A DNA stretch of 64,000 nt from Endocalyx cinctus (taxonomy: Eukaryota; Ascomycota; Sordariomycetes; Amphisphaeriales; Apiosporaceae): contig BCKC01000003.1 in assembly GCA_001600455.1 (NCBI GenBank), positions 4,758,754 to 4,822,753 on the forward strand. Direction: 5' to 3'. The notes under the pieces are model-generated. The model ran no database searches. It saw nothing but the letters and a program-made list of their open reading frames with translations, and was not told the DNA's origin. The translations under genes and the position numbers were made by a program. Shown piece after piece: positions 35,945 through 47,132 of the stretch. How positions within the stretch are numbered: the first letter of the stretch is position 1; each line of letters opens with the position of its first letter.

Positions 35945-37576
35945 ATGGCGGATTTCACGAAAGTAGGGTATCTAACCAACAATTCGGACGAAATATGGGA
36001 TTACATCGTCGTCGGATCAGGACATAACGGCCTCACGGCCGCTGCGTACATGGCCAAAGCCGGAAAGCGCGTGCTAGTGCTTGAACGACAGTACTATCCT
36101 GGCGGCGGTGTGGCGAGTCTCGAGATGGCCGAACCGGGCTTCAAGAGCGAGAGACACAGCGCCATCCATAACCTAATTATGGCGAACCCTATGATTATTA
36201 ACGACGAACTTGGCCTCTTCTCCCGCTTCGGGCTGAGGTATAAGGAACTCGACCCGACGTACGGCATTATTTTTGAGAACGGCGCCCTAGTTCTGTACCG
36301 AGACAGAAAAAAGACCATGGCGGAAATTAGCAAGTTTGCGCCCGAAGAGGCCGAGAACTATAACCGCTTCATGGATGACGCTACCGGAATTGTAAAGCTC
36401 TTGATGCCCAGCATGTTTGAGCCTCCAGTTGATACTTCGGCCGCGATCGCTAGCAGTCCCTACGGAGCCTTGATCGCGGAGGCATCAGCCGGCAGCACTT
36501 TAGATGTTTTGAAAAAATACATCAAAGACGACACAATTACAGTAGCTCTTCTCCGATTCGTAACCGAGATCCAGCTGGCTCATCCTAATACTAAGGGGAC
36601 GGGCCTGATGGCGTATCTGGGACTCGGCAATCTCGAAATCAACGGCCAGTACGTCCCTGTGGGTGGAGGCACCGAGTTCACCAACTCGGTAATTAGATGC
36701 ATTAAGGCATACGGTGGGGAGGTGCGCCTGAATACTGAAGTTACACGAATCATCACGGAAGACGGCCGCGCCGTCGGCGTAGGCACGCGTCGGGGTCGAC
36801 TGCGCGCGAAGGAAGGCGTGATCGCTATGATCCACCCGCAAAACCTTGGACACATGGTACCGGGGCTTGATGCGCAGCTAATTGCCGACGCGAAGAAGAC
36901 CCGTATCAGCGAATTCAGCCTGTTCGTCGTACACGCGGCCCTGGAGACGCCGCTTGAGTTCAACGCCGGCGGCGATTCTAACCTAACCATCATGAACACA
37001 ATCTGCCCCAATAATTTACAGGAGTTGATCAAGAGTTACGACGCGATGTCGCGCGGGGAGCTTCCTGAGAATATTATGCTCGGAGCCTCGACCATTTCGA
37101 ACGGCGACCCGACGCGCGCGCCCCCCGGTAAAGGCGTTCTTCACGCCGTCGTCATGGTGCGACCTAATCTACCCGGAAAGGAGGTCACTAAGGCGGCGTG
37201 GGATGAGGTGAAGGAAGAATACGTGCAGAGGATTCTGAAATATTTTACACGCTTTACCAAGAACATGACCCCGGAGTTGGTTCGCAGCTACGAGGTCGTC
37301 ACCCCGGCCGATCACATGAGCGATAGCCCTTCCTTTCACATGGGCGACATTTGCGGCCTTAACATGGCCGGTGACCAGTTGGGCATAAACCGCCCCACTC
37401 CTGCACTCGCCCAGTACCGCGTTCCCGGGGTGAAAGGTCTATACCTCTGCGGACCCTTCATGCATCCCGGCGGCGGTGTCTGGGGTGGCGGACGGCCGGT
37501 GGCAATGAGAATAATGGAGGATACGGGTCTCGATTTCCAGGCTATGTTTGTTAATTCTGAATTGTCTCACCTCTGA
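35945..37576 (+). CDS. Phytoene-desaturase-like FAD-dependent oxidoreductase, single exon
   Basis: 543 aa. The N-terminal dinucleotide fold is clear: DYIVVGSGHNGLTAAAYMAK, then VLVLERQYYPGGGVAS. The C-terminal FAD signature is present as KGLYLCGPFMHPGGGVWGG (residues about 497-515). This is the CrtI/beta-carotene-ketolase/PYROXD2-like amine-oxidoreductase group; it acts on a hydrophobic or polyene-like substrate in related proteins. There is no phytoene synthase or cyclase nearby, so a carotenoid role is not implied. CT-rich leader directly before the ATG; codon usage is more GC-rich than the flanks. Intact, intronless. It converges with the ACS transporter. Confidence 0.88.
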   Translation: MADFTKVGYLTNNSDEIWDYIVVGSGHNGLTAAAYMAKAGKRVLVLERQYYPGGGVASLEMAEPGFKSERHSAIHNLIMANPMIINDELGLFSRFGLRYKELDPTYGIIFENGALVLYRDRKKTMAEISKFAPEEAENYNRFMDDATGIVKLLMPSMFEPPVDTSAAIASSPYGALIAEASAGSTLDVLKKYIKDDTITVALLRFVTEIQLAHPNTKGTGLMAYLGLGNLEINGQYVPVGGGTEFTNSVIRCIKAYGGEVRLNTEVTRIITEDGRAVGVGTRRGRLRAKEGVIAMIHPQNLGHMVPGLDAQLIADAKKTRISEFSLFVVHAALETPLEFNAGGDSNLTIMNTICPNNLQELIKSYDAMSRGELPENIMLGASTISNGDPTRAPPGKGVLHAVVMVRPNLPGKEVTKAAWDEVKEEYVQRILKYFTRFTKNMTPELVRSYEVVTPADHMSDSPSFHMGDICGLNMAGDQLGINRPTPALAQYRVPGVKGLYLCGPFMHPGGGVWGGGRPVAMRIMEDTGLDFQAMFVNSELSHL

Positions 37577-37780
37577 CGAGAATAATTTACAATTTTTGAT
37601 AATTAGATAGGCTATATGTCGATAGCGCGGTTGGTTAAGGAGTTGCTAGGGCATATACTGAGCATCTCTCTACTTATTACTTGTATGATTCGGTATATGT
37701 ATATACAAATCTCTTCTTTGAATAAATCGGCGTTTTGACACAATTCCTTGCCCTCCTTCTCACGTGTTATTCATAATACA

Positions 37781-39580
37781 CTATAGAGTGTATCTGTAGT
37801 CTGGTTGGCACTGCCACCTCTCGCTCAACGCCAGAGCACGAGTACCGACCGACACTCCCTCGACGCGCGCATCTTCCTCGGCGGCTTTGTCCAGCTTCTT
37901 ATTCCTCCAGCTGAGATAGAAGCGCAAGCAGGTAGCCATAAGGATGCAGAACGCGGAGAAAGCCACGTTCGCCACGTTGGCTTGCCAATACTGCGGACCC
38001 TGCGTCGTGGGATAGAAGTAGGAGGCGTAGATGGCAGCAAAATTCGAGCCGGCGTTGACGACGGCATACGAAATAGCCCGCTTCATCGACGGTCGTGGAA
38101 GAGAGGTCGATATCCAGGATAAGATACAGCCAAAAGATCCGTAGATAGACATCATCATGAACGTGGCGGTGTACCGGGCCGCTACATTCAGCGTCACAGC
38201 TGAGATGATAAAGCCGATGCTGCAGAATACCTGGGGCCAGACAACGTGCAGCCAGCGCTCACGAGTCTTATCACTATGCCACGAGTTGGTGATACCGAGG
38301 ATCGCGGCAAAAACGTACGGCGGCGCAGAGAGAAGCAGAGTCTCGGTTTGTCCGTAACCTAGGGTTTGGACGATAGTCGGGAAGAAGTTGGTGAAGGCAG
38401 CGGAAGTATTCAGGCCTAGCTGCATAAGCCAGATCATGTAAAGCGCCGGATCGGTAAAAGCCATTTTAAGCCCTTCTCGAGCTCCCGTCACGTCGCGCTT
38501 ATCTTCTTCGTTCGCTTCCTCGGCAATTCTCAAGACCGCCAGCTGTCGCTCGTCCTCTGATAAAAACTTGGTAGTGGCAGGGTAATCGGGAATGACAAAC
38601 ATGGTGATAAAGGCAATCGGGATGGTGGCAGCACCTTCGATTATAACTGTCCGCCCCATATTAGCTCTTGCTCATGATGATATACCGGGAATTCCTTACA
38701 TAGCCATCGCCAGGCCGCCAAGCCCGCCGCGCCATCAAGTCCCTTCAGGATAGCTGCACCCAGAAGTCCACCAAAGGCACCCGCGAGCTGTCCTGCGGCG
38801 TAGAGAATCGAGATACGAGCCGCGAGTTCCTTTTTGGTATACCAACTACTGAATAGAAATAAGGCGCCAGCTAATTTCCCTAGTTAGCCTTCTTTGCCTT
38901 ACTTCAACGACGCATAGGAACCTAGAGGAGCATCTTACGAAAAAAGGGGGCCTCAACAAACCCAAGGAAGAATCTTAAGACCACCATGCCCTTATAATTA
39001 TGAACTCCTCCGGTGGCTGCGCTCACACTGGCCCACGCGATCATGACCGTTGGTAAGAACAGGCTTGGCCGAACCTTGTTTAATATCATGTTGGTAGGGA
39101 TTTGAGTTAAGATGTAGCCGACGAAGAAAACACTGATGATGGTATTGTATTGATTTCCGACGAGCCCGAGGTCTTCCTATGCGTCCAATTTAATACGTCA
39201 GTTTTATCTTTCCCCGAACTAGTTATTTTTCGGTACAAGTGTGAACGTAAACAGTTGCAACTCACTTCAAAAGTATTCAATCGGGCTGTGGCAATGTTGT
39301 TGCGGTCGAGGTAGTTCAAGATGTCTGTGTCAAATTCCTTAGCGTCGTTGTTCTGCAAATATCTACGAAGTTCTCGATGGATCTACGTACAAATTAACAT
39401 CATGAGGGGCATCATGCGAAGGTCGATCTTGCGCAGTAGAGCTCTCTCTTTTTCAACTCGATTCTCGATGACCGGAACCCCATCAACCACTTTGACATCA
39501 CCGTCGACAGTGTCTAAGTGTAAAATTTTCCCCTCTCCAGTCTTGGAGGGAATAGAGGTGGTTTCGACGTCTGCTGCCAT
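37781..39580 (-). CDS. MFS transporter of the anion:cation symporter (allantoate/nicotinate permease-like) family, multi-exon
   Basis: Plasma-membrane uptake carrier of the Dal5/Tna1 type. ATG 39580 starts a polar N-terminus (MAADVETTSIPSKTGEG) and the RKIDLRMMPLMMLICT helix 1 motif typical of the family. Exons downstream give LDRNNIATARLNTF, YNTIISVFFVGYILTQIPTN, a loop leading to VVLRFFLGFVEAPFF and SWYTKKELAARISILYAAGQ. Splicing at about 38727-38655 joins GLAAWRWL to FIIEGAATIPIA, the expected link. The last exon has the remaining helices and a basic tail (RNKKLDKAAEEDARVEG). Introns look normal and there are no stops in exons. Substrate not predictable; a small carboxylate, vitamin or ureide is usual. 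Confidence 0.87.
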
Positions 39581-40322
39581 GATGAAGATTTCCAACCTTA
39601 TTCGTGTTGCGGTGTAGAACGTTTATGGTAGGACACTAGAGGGTGAGGAGGAGAATCGTGCCCGAGCGAGGGTGTCGTCTTCTCAAAAAGGAAGGGAAAA
39701 AGAGCAAGGAATTATCAAGACTATCCTCTGTTTATATATATTTGTGTCTCTATACCATATTACGTTCTAGCTTGGGTTCTTCCCCATTACGGGGATTGTC
39801 CTAAGACCCGTTTATTCCCCACGCGTCCTGCAATAAGATACTGGTGGGACGGTCTTTGATCATTATAGGAGTTAAGTAATAGCAGAGATATGTGATTGGA
39901 TTTAGGCGACGACAAAAATCGAGAGAAGACAGACGGTGCAGACAACAGTCACCAGGTCCTAGCATCCCACGCAGCCACGGAAGAAGTGTGGGGAATGCCA
40001 TCCCGACAAATAGGTTACTGGGGTAATGCTAGATTAGGTGGGGGGGGGGTCACCGAGGCAGCGAGGTTATTGGAGTCACGATGCTGACGTTGTATAAGAC
40101 ATATTCGCCAATATCTCTTCTCCACAATGCGTTACCCCAGTCTGGCCAGTTACTCCAAATTACCCCAATAGTTCCGGCAGTTCCAACTTCCGATATGCCC
40201 ATATACCTATCCACGTTATATTCCATCCGACCCGAGCCGATCGCCAATATATCGGAGTCCAGTCTTGACTATAGATACCTCTTGATGCACTATATCTAGT
40301 GTACCTAAGTTCAGTAAATAGA

Positions 40323-40765
40323 TCAGCCGACGTGAATTGCACTAAGTGGGTCAGAATTAGTTTTCTTCCAAAGTAACCCATTTATAAATGACAGCTAATA
40401 TATTACACTTTTTTACAGCGTATTGGTCACTAATTTATAGTGGCTAGTACCTTATATTATAGCACGTTGCTAATTATTGTACTTGATTACTAAATTATAG
40501 TATATAACCCGCTAATATATAGCGCTTTACTCACTAAAATATAGCACCCGTCCACTATATTGTTCAGCATACCATACCAATTATTATGCGAAATAGTATG
40601 GGAAATACTAGTTAATTATTATATTAGTTACTAGTTAGTTACCATACGAATTGCCATGGTAATAATCACTATATTAGCTGCTACCAACTGTTATTATTCT
40701 CTTGTTATAATGAAGGACCTTAACGTCGATTCTGACCCACTTGGTGCATTTCATACGTCGGCTGA
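40323..40765. mobile_element. 443-bp MITE-like element with ~36-bp terminal inverted repeats
   Basis: The left end (40323-40358) begins TCAGCCGACGTGAATTGCAC and continues to GTGGGTCAGAAT. The reverse complement of the right end (40729-40765) begins TCAGCCGACGTATGAAATGC and also continues to GTGGGTCAGAAT. The two ends match over about 36 bases with a handful of differences. The interior is AT-rich, without coding potential, and contains a degenerate ~20-bp array. A target-site duplication could not be fixed with confidence. The superfamily is unknown. Confidence 0.85.
40395..40549. repeat. Degenerate ~20-bp tandem array inside the MITE
   Basis: Seven related units of about 15 bases, consensus roughly CTAAWWTATAGYRC, start at 40395, 40430, 40451, 40470, 40490, 40512 and 40534. 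Spacing is mostly 19-22 bp. Read by eye; the units differ from each other at several positions. Confidence 0.6.
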
Positions 40766-41006
40766 CATACTATCTCGTGTCAGTTGGGGGAAGGAGGGGA
40801 ATTAGCAGTCCCCTGCTAGGCGGGGAGATGGGGAAATGAAAACAGGTATAGCGAAAGCCCGAGTCGCAAGACAAAGACGATATTTCACCGAATAGATAAA
40901 TAGTCAGACAGTAGCTAGTTAGAAATGATACTACATTGAAACGAGTTCAGACTTGGAGCACAGCTTTGTGACCAAGAACTTGTCATCCAATACCGACAAA
41001 CGCATA

Positions 41007-42144
41007 ATGTCGTCGTCCCCAAAGCCCATAGTCCTCCATATCGGAGACCCCATCGAATTTAATCCAGACGTATACGAAAGATTCTCGTCCGAGTTCACCG
41101 TGATTCGACCGTCCCTCGAAGAGCGGCAGAGAGGTCCGTTTTTACAGGCGCTGCGAGACCGTAAATGGGGAGACTTCCAAGCCGTGTTCCGGCCATTCTG
41201 GAACAGTGGTGGTGAGATGGGACGCTGGGACAAAGAGTTGATCCCTCTACTCCCTAAATCGTTAAAGGTTTATGCCAGTGCCGGCGCCGGCTTCGACTGG
41301 GCTGATACTGATATTATGGCGGAACGGGGTAAGCACGAGCGCACGCTTTCAACATGTGAACAGTCTTGCTTTTATTCGTCGAGTTTCTTCCGCTAACCTG
41401 CATTATGTGGCTCGACGCGCAGGAATATTCTACTGTAATGGAGCAACCGCCCCAACTGAAGCTGTGGCCGACATGGCCCTTTACCATATCATATCCGTAT
41501 TCCGAAACGTCACCTGGTCGGCTCTGGCCGCCCGGTCTGGTGACCCATCACAGTTCTTAGATGCTCACAAAAACGCACCCATCGGCGCGCATAATCCTCG
41601 CGGCCATGTGCTCGGAGTGATCGGAATGGGAAATATCGGATATTCCATCGCGAAAAAAGCGTACGCCGCTTTCGGCATGAAGATTCACTACCAAGATATT
41701 GCCCGTAAACCTGCCGAAATGGAGAGTGCCGTCGAGGCCACTTACCACGAGAAATTGGACGATCTTCTGGCCGTGTCGGACTGCGTCGTCCTGGCGACAC
41801 CGTTTGGGGGTAAGGCCCTAATCGACCGTGACACGTTGGCGAAGTTCAAGAAGGGTTCGCGATTTGTCAATATCGCCCGGGGTACGTTGGTTGACGAGGA
41901 AGCAGTCGTGGAGGCACTCAAGAGCGGCCAACTGTATTCGGCTGGCCTGGATGTTTTCCAGAATGAGCCAAATGTACACCCGGAGCTGATCAAGATGCGT
42001 AATGTGACGCTGACTAGTCATAATGCCGGCGCTGCGGAGGAGACTTCCAGCGGTTTTGAGCGTTTGGCGATGGAGAATATAGAGGCCGTCTTGCTCAAGG
42101 GAAAACCCCTGACACCCGTTAACGCTCATTTAATGAAGGCGTGA
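41007..42144 (+). CDS. D-2-hydroxyacid dehydrogenase (NAD(P)-dependent), two exons
   Basis: 347 aa, cytosolic; reduces 2-keto acids to D-2-hydroxy acids, similar to D-mandelate/glyoxylate reductases. ATG 41007 is preferred; an in-frame ATG lies at 40953. The intron is 41329-41422 (GTAAGC ... GCGCAG), joining MAERG to IFYCNG. The coenzyme site is VLGVIGMGNIGYSIAKKAYA. Catalytic residues are visible: Arg in VNIARGTLVDEEA, Glu in VFQNEPNVHPEL and His in VTLTSHNAGAAEE. The substrate-loop region YASAGAGFDWAD is typical. Intact. It lies beside an O-methyltransferase and a PKS relic, so it may have belonged to that locus, or may be independent primary metabolism. Confidence 0.9.
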
Positions 42145-42471
42145 ACGCGTAGCAGGACAATTATTAATACAGTAATAAATGTTATCAAACCTGCAATTAC
42201 ATTTAAGAATTAGGAGTAGTGCATGTTTCTTGGTCGCCAATAGTATGTTCACCTTGTCTACATTTTCTACAGCTAGACAAGGACCTAAATAATCGTGCCA
42301 TATCCAAGTACTAGATACAATAGGAGTTATAACTATGTAACTAGTTAATCTCAACCCTGCAGGCACGTACTATATGTTTTATGATAGCTAGGGTCGGAGT
42401 AGGTCAGTCGATAATCTAGATAGCATATTGGCTCGTTGGCGATTCGCAGCGTATCGATACAATATGCTTCA
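42145..42471. other. Convergent spacer
   Basis: 327 bp of AT-rich sequence between the dehydrogenase stop and the O-methyltransferase stop. Nothing else seen. Confidence 0.5.
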
Positions 42472-43764
42472 TTAACTGGATTCAGCCGTCCATTCTGCCT
42501 CCAAGATCCACATACTAGACTCCTCTAGCTGCTTACCGCCATTAAAACGAAACGCTGGATGCGCCTTCGCGAATAGCCTCTCGAAATCCTCCATCTCGCG
42601 GTCACCCCCATTAAATAGTTGCAGCATGACGAGATCGTTCGCCCTCACGCGCGCCGCGTCCCCCTTCGGTATCTGATCTGGTCCCGATACGACCGGTTCG
42701 TTTAGCACGATCTTAGCGCCGGGTTTCAGCGCGGGGATAAGGGCACGAAGGATCTGCGCCGCGTATGCGTCAGACCAGTTGTGCAGCACGGCGCGGAAGA
42801 AATACACGTCGGCACCTCGGACCGGCTGCTCGGTGAAGAAGTCATGCACGGCGTAGGTCACGCGGCCCGCTAGTTCGGCTGGCCGGTTCCCCTCAGCCTC
42901 CCGCACTACCGGTTCGTCTAGGTCCTGCACCACGAACCGGAGCGCGGGGAACCGCCGCGCGAGTGCGATGCAGATCTTGCCGTGGGAGCCGCCAACATCG
43001 ACGACTGTGCCGGCACCGCCGGCAGCAGCGGCAACACGGTCCCACGCGTACCCGTCTACGACACGCTCGGGCTCGAGCCCCGGCCGCTGCGCGAAGAAGC
43101 GCATGGCTCCGGCGAAGCGCAAGGCGCGGTCTGGGTGGTCGGCGAAGAAGCGGAACATGCCCTGGTCGGTACCGTTGGCGAGGGAGAAGGCGGTCTCGCC
43201 GGGCTCCTGGGAGCCCGGAAACCGCGCGAGCGCGTCGCCGACGTGATGCGCCGCTTGCCAGAGGTCGTGGGTGCTGTAAAAGATCCAGTCGGCGAGCGCG
43301 CCGTTCTCGGCCAGCAACCGCGACGCCGCCGTGTGCGCGATCACGCCCGGCCGCGGCTCTCGGAAGATGTGCTGGGCGACGGCGAGCCGCAGGATCTTGC
43401 GCAGGTGCGGCTCGTGAAGCCGCAAGTCCGCCGCGAGCGAGGCGATGGTTCGCTCCTCGCCGACGGGCACCGCCTTGGCCAGCTGGAACCGCATAATGAC
43501 TTGCTGCGCGACCAGGGCATTGTGTTGGAAGCTGGTCAGGTACTCGCGCGGCCCTAGCAGCAGGTCCCGGAGCTCCTGAGTGTCGTGAAGCACGGCTTGG
43601 CGTGCGGCCGCTATCTCAGGCTCGCTCGATGAGACGAGAGACTGTGCGGGGGCATCGACGTCAAACGAGGGTTGCGGGAGATTCTTAGTAGCCAGATAGC
43701 TGTGCACCTTGGCCGTATTGGCCGCGATGCGGGTACTCAGCTCGAGAATGTCGGAATCACCCAT
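42472..43764 (-). CDS. Fungal secondary-metabolite O-methyltransferase, single exon
   Basis: 430 aa, SAM-dependent, of the plant-type OMT family that includes sterigmatocystin 8-O-methyltransferase. The first 200 residues are the helical dimerisation part, with a winged-helix-like segment (RIAANTAKVHSYLATKNLPQ at the start, ERTIASLAADLRLHE further on). The SAM site is VVDVGGSHGKICIALARRFP (residues about 250-270), followed by FVVQDLDEPVV. The catalytic His is in FFRAVLHNWSD (about residue 327), and IVLNEPVV follows. The coding region is markedly more GC-rich than the flanking DNA. Intact. It probably methylated the product of the neighbouring decayed polyketide synthase; that link is inference. 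Confidence 0.9.
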   Translation of the reverse strand: MGDSDILELSTRIAANTAKVHSYLATKNLPQPSFDVDAPAQSLVSSSEPEIAAARQAVLHDTQELRDLLLGPREYLTSFQHNALVAQQVIMRFQLAKAVPVGEERTIASLAADLRLHEPHLRKILRLAVAQHIFREPRPGVIAHTAASRLLAENGALADWIFYSTHDLWQAAHHVGDALARFPGSQEPGETAFSLANGTDQGMFRFFADHPDRALRFAGAMRFFAQRPGLEPERVVDGYAWDRVAAAAGGAGTVVDVGGSHGKICIALARRFPALRFVVQDLDEPVVREAEGNRPAELAGRVTYAVHDFFTEQPVRGADVYFFRAVLHNWSDAYAAQILRALIPALKPGAKIVLNEPVVSGPDQIPKGDAARVRANDLVMLQLFNGGDREMEDFERLFAKAHPAFRFNGGKQLEESSMWILEAEWTAESS

Positions 43765-43989
43765 AACTAACTACTTGCTCAGCAATAGTTAACTTTCCTT
43801 GGCGAATGGCGATAATTATTTCGGCGATTAGCTCTCTAAACAGGAACAATTGCTATCTTGTTTCATGGTTAATAGCAAAAGGCAGAAGAAGCGAAAACCC
43901 AGATAAGCCACGGCCTATTTTTTCATGATAATTTATGCAGTTAGATGCATGGGCTGCTGCCTAGAAAGTGAGTAATTAGTTGGTAACTA

Positions 43990-45880
43990 CTTGCACTCAT
44001 TATGGCAGTCGGCCAGCTCGGTGAAATTAACCTCCGCGATAGCACATCCATCCAGAGTCACCGTGTCTAGCGAAGAGCGATTAGTTGATATTCTGAACGA
44101 TCGACTTAACGACCAGGGAATTTTCGCAAGGAAACTTCGCGTCTCGGTAGCGTATCACTAAACACAGATGCTTGATGTTTCGGGGAAGTATGCGTCCCTG
44201 ATACAGGATCTTCACTCGTCCGAACGAGCAAAGATACCCATGATATCATCGGTAACTAGGAAAGCGGTTTAAACCAACCAGCTTCTGGAACCTTCATATT
44301 GGGTATCGAATATAGTTTCTCAGGTACAATTTAGCAACACAGTCGCTACAATGTGTGCCCAGTCAGCCAGTCGACTTACGAAGAAACTTGATCGCAGTCA
44401 CCTTACGATCGCTATGGTAGACCACCTCATTGAGATAGGACCGCACTCGACTTTAAAAGGCCCGGTGAGAGACACCCTTAAAACGGTACCACGAGGGTCT
44501 GCGATTAGATACAACTCAATCCTCAAACGAGACCAGTCTGGATTGGAAACTCTCCTTTAATACACTTTGGGCCATCTGCATTGCATAGGATATAAACTAA
44601 ATCTTAGAGAAGCCAATGCAGGAATACCTCACGGGTTGCTGCTACTAGACCTACCGGAATATCTATTTAATTATAGCTAAAAAGTTTGGTATGAGAGTCG
44701 TTTTAGTCACAATTGTAGATTCAGAGAATGTGGTCCATCAGAATTGATTGGTACTCGGGTTAACGATTGGAATCCTTCCGATGCTCGATGGCGCCACTTC
44801 ATTCGACCTTCTGAGTTATCATGGATCGGAGATCATATAGTTAAAGGCTCTGTCTTATTTGCCGCAGCTGGAATGATTGCAATGGCTATAGAGGGAGCAA
44901 AGCACCTTATCAATGATGTCGGGGGTTGATGGGTTTTTACTTCAAGACGTACAGTTCGATGCCCCAATTGACTTGAGTGCTCGTCTTTCTAACTATCCCA
45001 GAAATCCAGCTGTCCCTCCGACAATGCCCCTCGCAACTCCATAATAACCCTAAGTGGCAATTCAATATTCGCACTTACACCGGAAAGGAGTGGCTTTTTA
45101 ACTGCCACGGCTCGGTGACGCTGGAGTACACACCTTCACACGACGATGGTTGGAGATGCCCGAAAAACATTAACCAGAAGAAGGTTATTGTTGAGCATTA
45201 TGATAAGCTGTGGGAGAAATGCAACCACGCGGTCGATTCCCAGACAATGTATAAGTTTCTACAAGAACAAGGGTGTAAATATGGCTCCGCATTTCAAGCC
45301 TTGGAAGCACAGCGTTATAGCCGTTCTGGGGATGCGATTGCTCAAGTCAATTTATTCAAGCCGTCATCGAAAGAACGTGAGCCTCCAGTCATTCACCCAG
45401 TCTCACTGGACGCTATATTTCATCTTGGTCTCACAGCACGGAGCTACGGTGGATCCAATACCATAGACGCCAGTATTCCCACAAGCATCCGTACTCTATG
45501 GATCTCGGGTGAAGGATTGAGCTTCCCGAGTCAAGATTCAGTATTATCTTACGCTACTATTGAGAATGATACAAAACCCGGGTTCTGTGTAAATGGTCTT
45601 GCCACCCGCTCAAGAGAGGCAAGATTATGGTATGACGGCTTCGAAATGAGGACCATCGCGAAAAACAGTTCGTGCCAGCACTACCTAACCCGCGGCAATT
45701 CCACATAGCAACCCACTGCAAGCCCGCTGTAGATAAGATGAACTTCAAAGAGATCGAACAGCCAGATAATCTTGAAACATGGATGAAATGTTATTGGAAC
45801 TGGGCTCAGTACCACTTGGCTCTCCACTCCATAATGAGGAGGGTCCAACAAGCAACAAGTACTGGGTCCTATTAACTATG
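43990..45880 (+). pseudogene. Decayed fragment of a highly reducing polyketide synthase (AT end plus DH domain)
   Basis: Pieces in several frames line up in HR-PKS order. From about 44045 comes the acyltransferase part: PSRVTVSSEERLVDILNDRL, FARKLRVSVAYH, then a stop at 44159-44161, another at 44270-44272, YWVSNIVSQVQFSNTV, and DHLIEIGPHSTLKGPVRDTL. After a stop at 44558 come the linker to DH and RVNDWNPSDARWRHFIRPSE, WIGDHIVKGSVLFAAAGM (the DH His region) and DVQFDAPIDLSA. A frame change leads to WQFNIRTYTGKEWLFNCHGS, KYGSAFQALEAQRY and HPVSLDAIFHLG (the DH Asp region). It fades out by 45880. The ketosynthase and everything after DH are missing. Multiple stops and frame changes mean it cannot encode a working synthase. 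Confidence 0.88.
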
Positions 45881-46181
45881 CGGAACTTGCGAGTTCCGAC
45901 CCCGCCAAGGGTATAAATTTATATGATAAATAACTTGATTAGCGGATTACTTCCTGCCTATAACTGCATATCTTTAGACTAATTATCATCACGTACTCCG
46001 TAATATATCACGGTATCCAACTATTCCCACATCAACTAGTTACATCGACAGGATCACGATTGCTTATTTCGAGATACTTAAAACACCACACCATTAGATC
46101 TCACATTTTAACTTCTTCCAACTTTCAACACAGCTTACCTCACTTTAAGACTTTTTTTTTTTTTTCAGTTTTATAGTAACC

Positions 46182-47132
46182 ATGCCGTACGACCGAGCTG
46201 CCATCGTTGACCGTCTTACAAAATACTATGATTTGCTCGTGCGAATGGCCTATCTCGACCCAGACGTAATCCAGCGTCCGCCGCCCCAGGGATGGAGTGA
46301 TGACCAATTAGCCGTTGATATTCTCCGTGCGCTGAACCGCTCGGAAAAGGTTATTGATCTTTTACGTCATCTGCCTTACATCCGAGAGGATTCAAATGAT
46401 GAGAGATGGGAGGTTTATCCCGAGACATGGCCTATTTCGTATCTGCGCAGCGGCGAGCTGCTAGCAGGCAAGACGGTTGAGGCGTGTGCCGACAAGGGAC
46501 TTTACCTTCTGCAATTGATGCCGTTTGATGCTGAGTATCCCACCGAAATGATCTCTTTGACGACTGGTCGCGATGCAACATTCTGGGTTGTTGATACGGA
46601 CGCGGGTATGTGGTCTGATTATCAATCTGTCTGTATAGTTCATCTGATCTGTTTGAATACTAGGACAAATGTTTGCTGTTGGGGTGTACGTCGTAGATGA
46701 TGCAGCCCCAGAAGATCAGCCTTGGAGGCGTAATGCTAAAGTAGTTGATTGCCTGGAGTATTTAGACAATCTCCATTCTGATCTTTTTACACTGGAAGTT
46801 GTTCCTGCCCCTAGATCGGGATATTGGGCACCTAGGAGTAAGCAATACCTTACAAGCTAACCCTCCCCACCTCTTCGGCATGCGGTGCTAATATTTTTCA
46901 CAACAGTGGTCTACGGTGCGCAGCCCCCAGAAGGAGAGGTAAGTTTCCCAGCTCTTAAAAAAATACCATCTTGAAGGGTGATATTAATTTTTTTTCGCAG
47001 TTGGTAAGCCGTCTCCTCAAAGAACACGGGTGGCCCGATGATTTCCAAAAGACAGAATATCTTGAAGCTATCCAGAATCTTCTCGAAAAGGCTATAAATG
47101 AATCAATTGACCGTAGAATGAACTGCTCTTAA
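46182..47132 (+). CDS. Conserved-looking fungal protein of unknown function, four exons
   Basis: ATG 46182 follows a CT-rich leader. Exon 1 encodes MPYDRAAIVDRLTKYYDLLV, a P-rich loop (VIQRPPPQGW), LLRHLPYIRED and WVVDTDA. Introns are about 46606-46663 (GTATGT ... TACTAG), about 46835-46906 (GTAAGC ... CAACAG) and about 46940-47000 (GTAAGT ... TTCGCAG). They join to GQMFAVGVYVVDD, MVYGAQPPEGE and LVSRLLKEHGWPDDF, with a helical end. About 240 aa, soluble, no signal peptide. I do not recognise the family. Four consistent junctions make a real gene likely. Confidence 0.75.

Larger units (their letters stand above)
39581..41006. other. Intergenic region containing a MITE-like element
   Basis: About 1.4 kb between divergent transporter and dehydrogenase genes. 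It holds a G-rich run near 40040-40050 and the inverted-repeat element at 40323-40765. No supported coding frame. Confidence 0.5.

Noticed and set aside
42963..43557. Long plus-strand open frames opposite the O-methyltransferase
   Set aside because: They arise from the GC-rich coding strand; composition is R/A/P-rich nonsense with no domain, while the minus strand encodes a complete enzyme.
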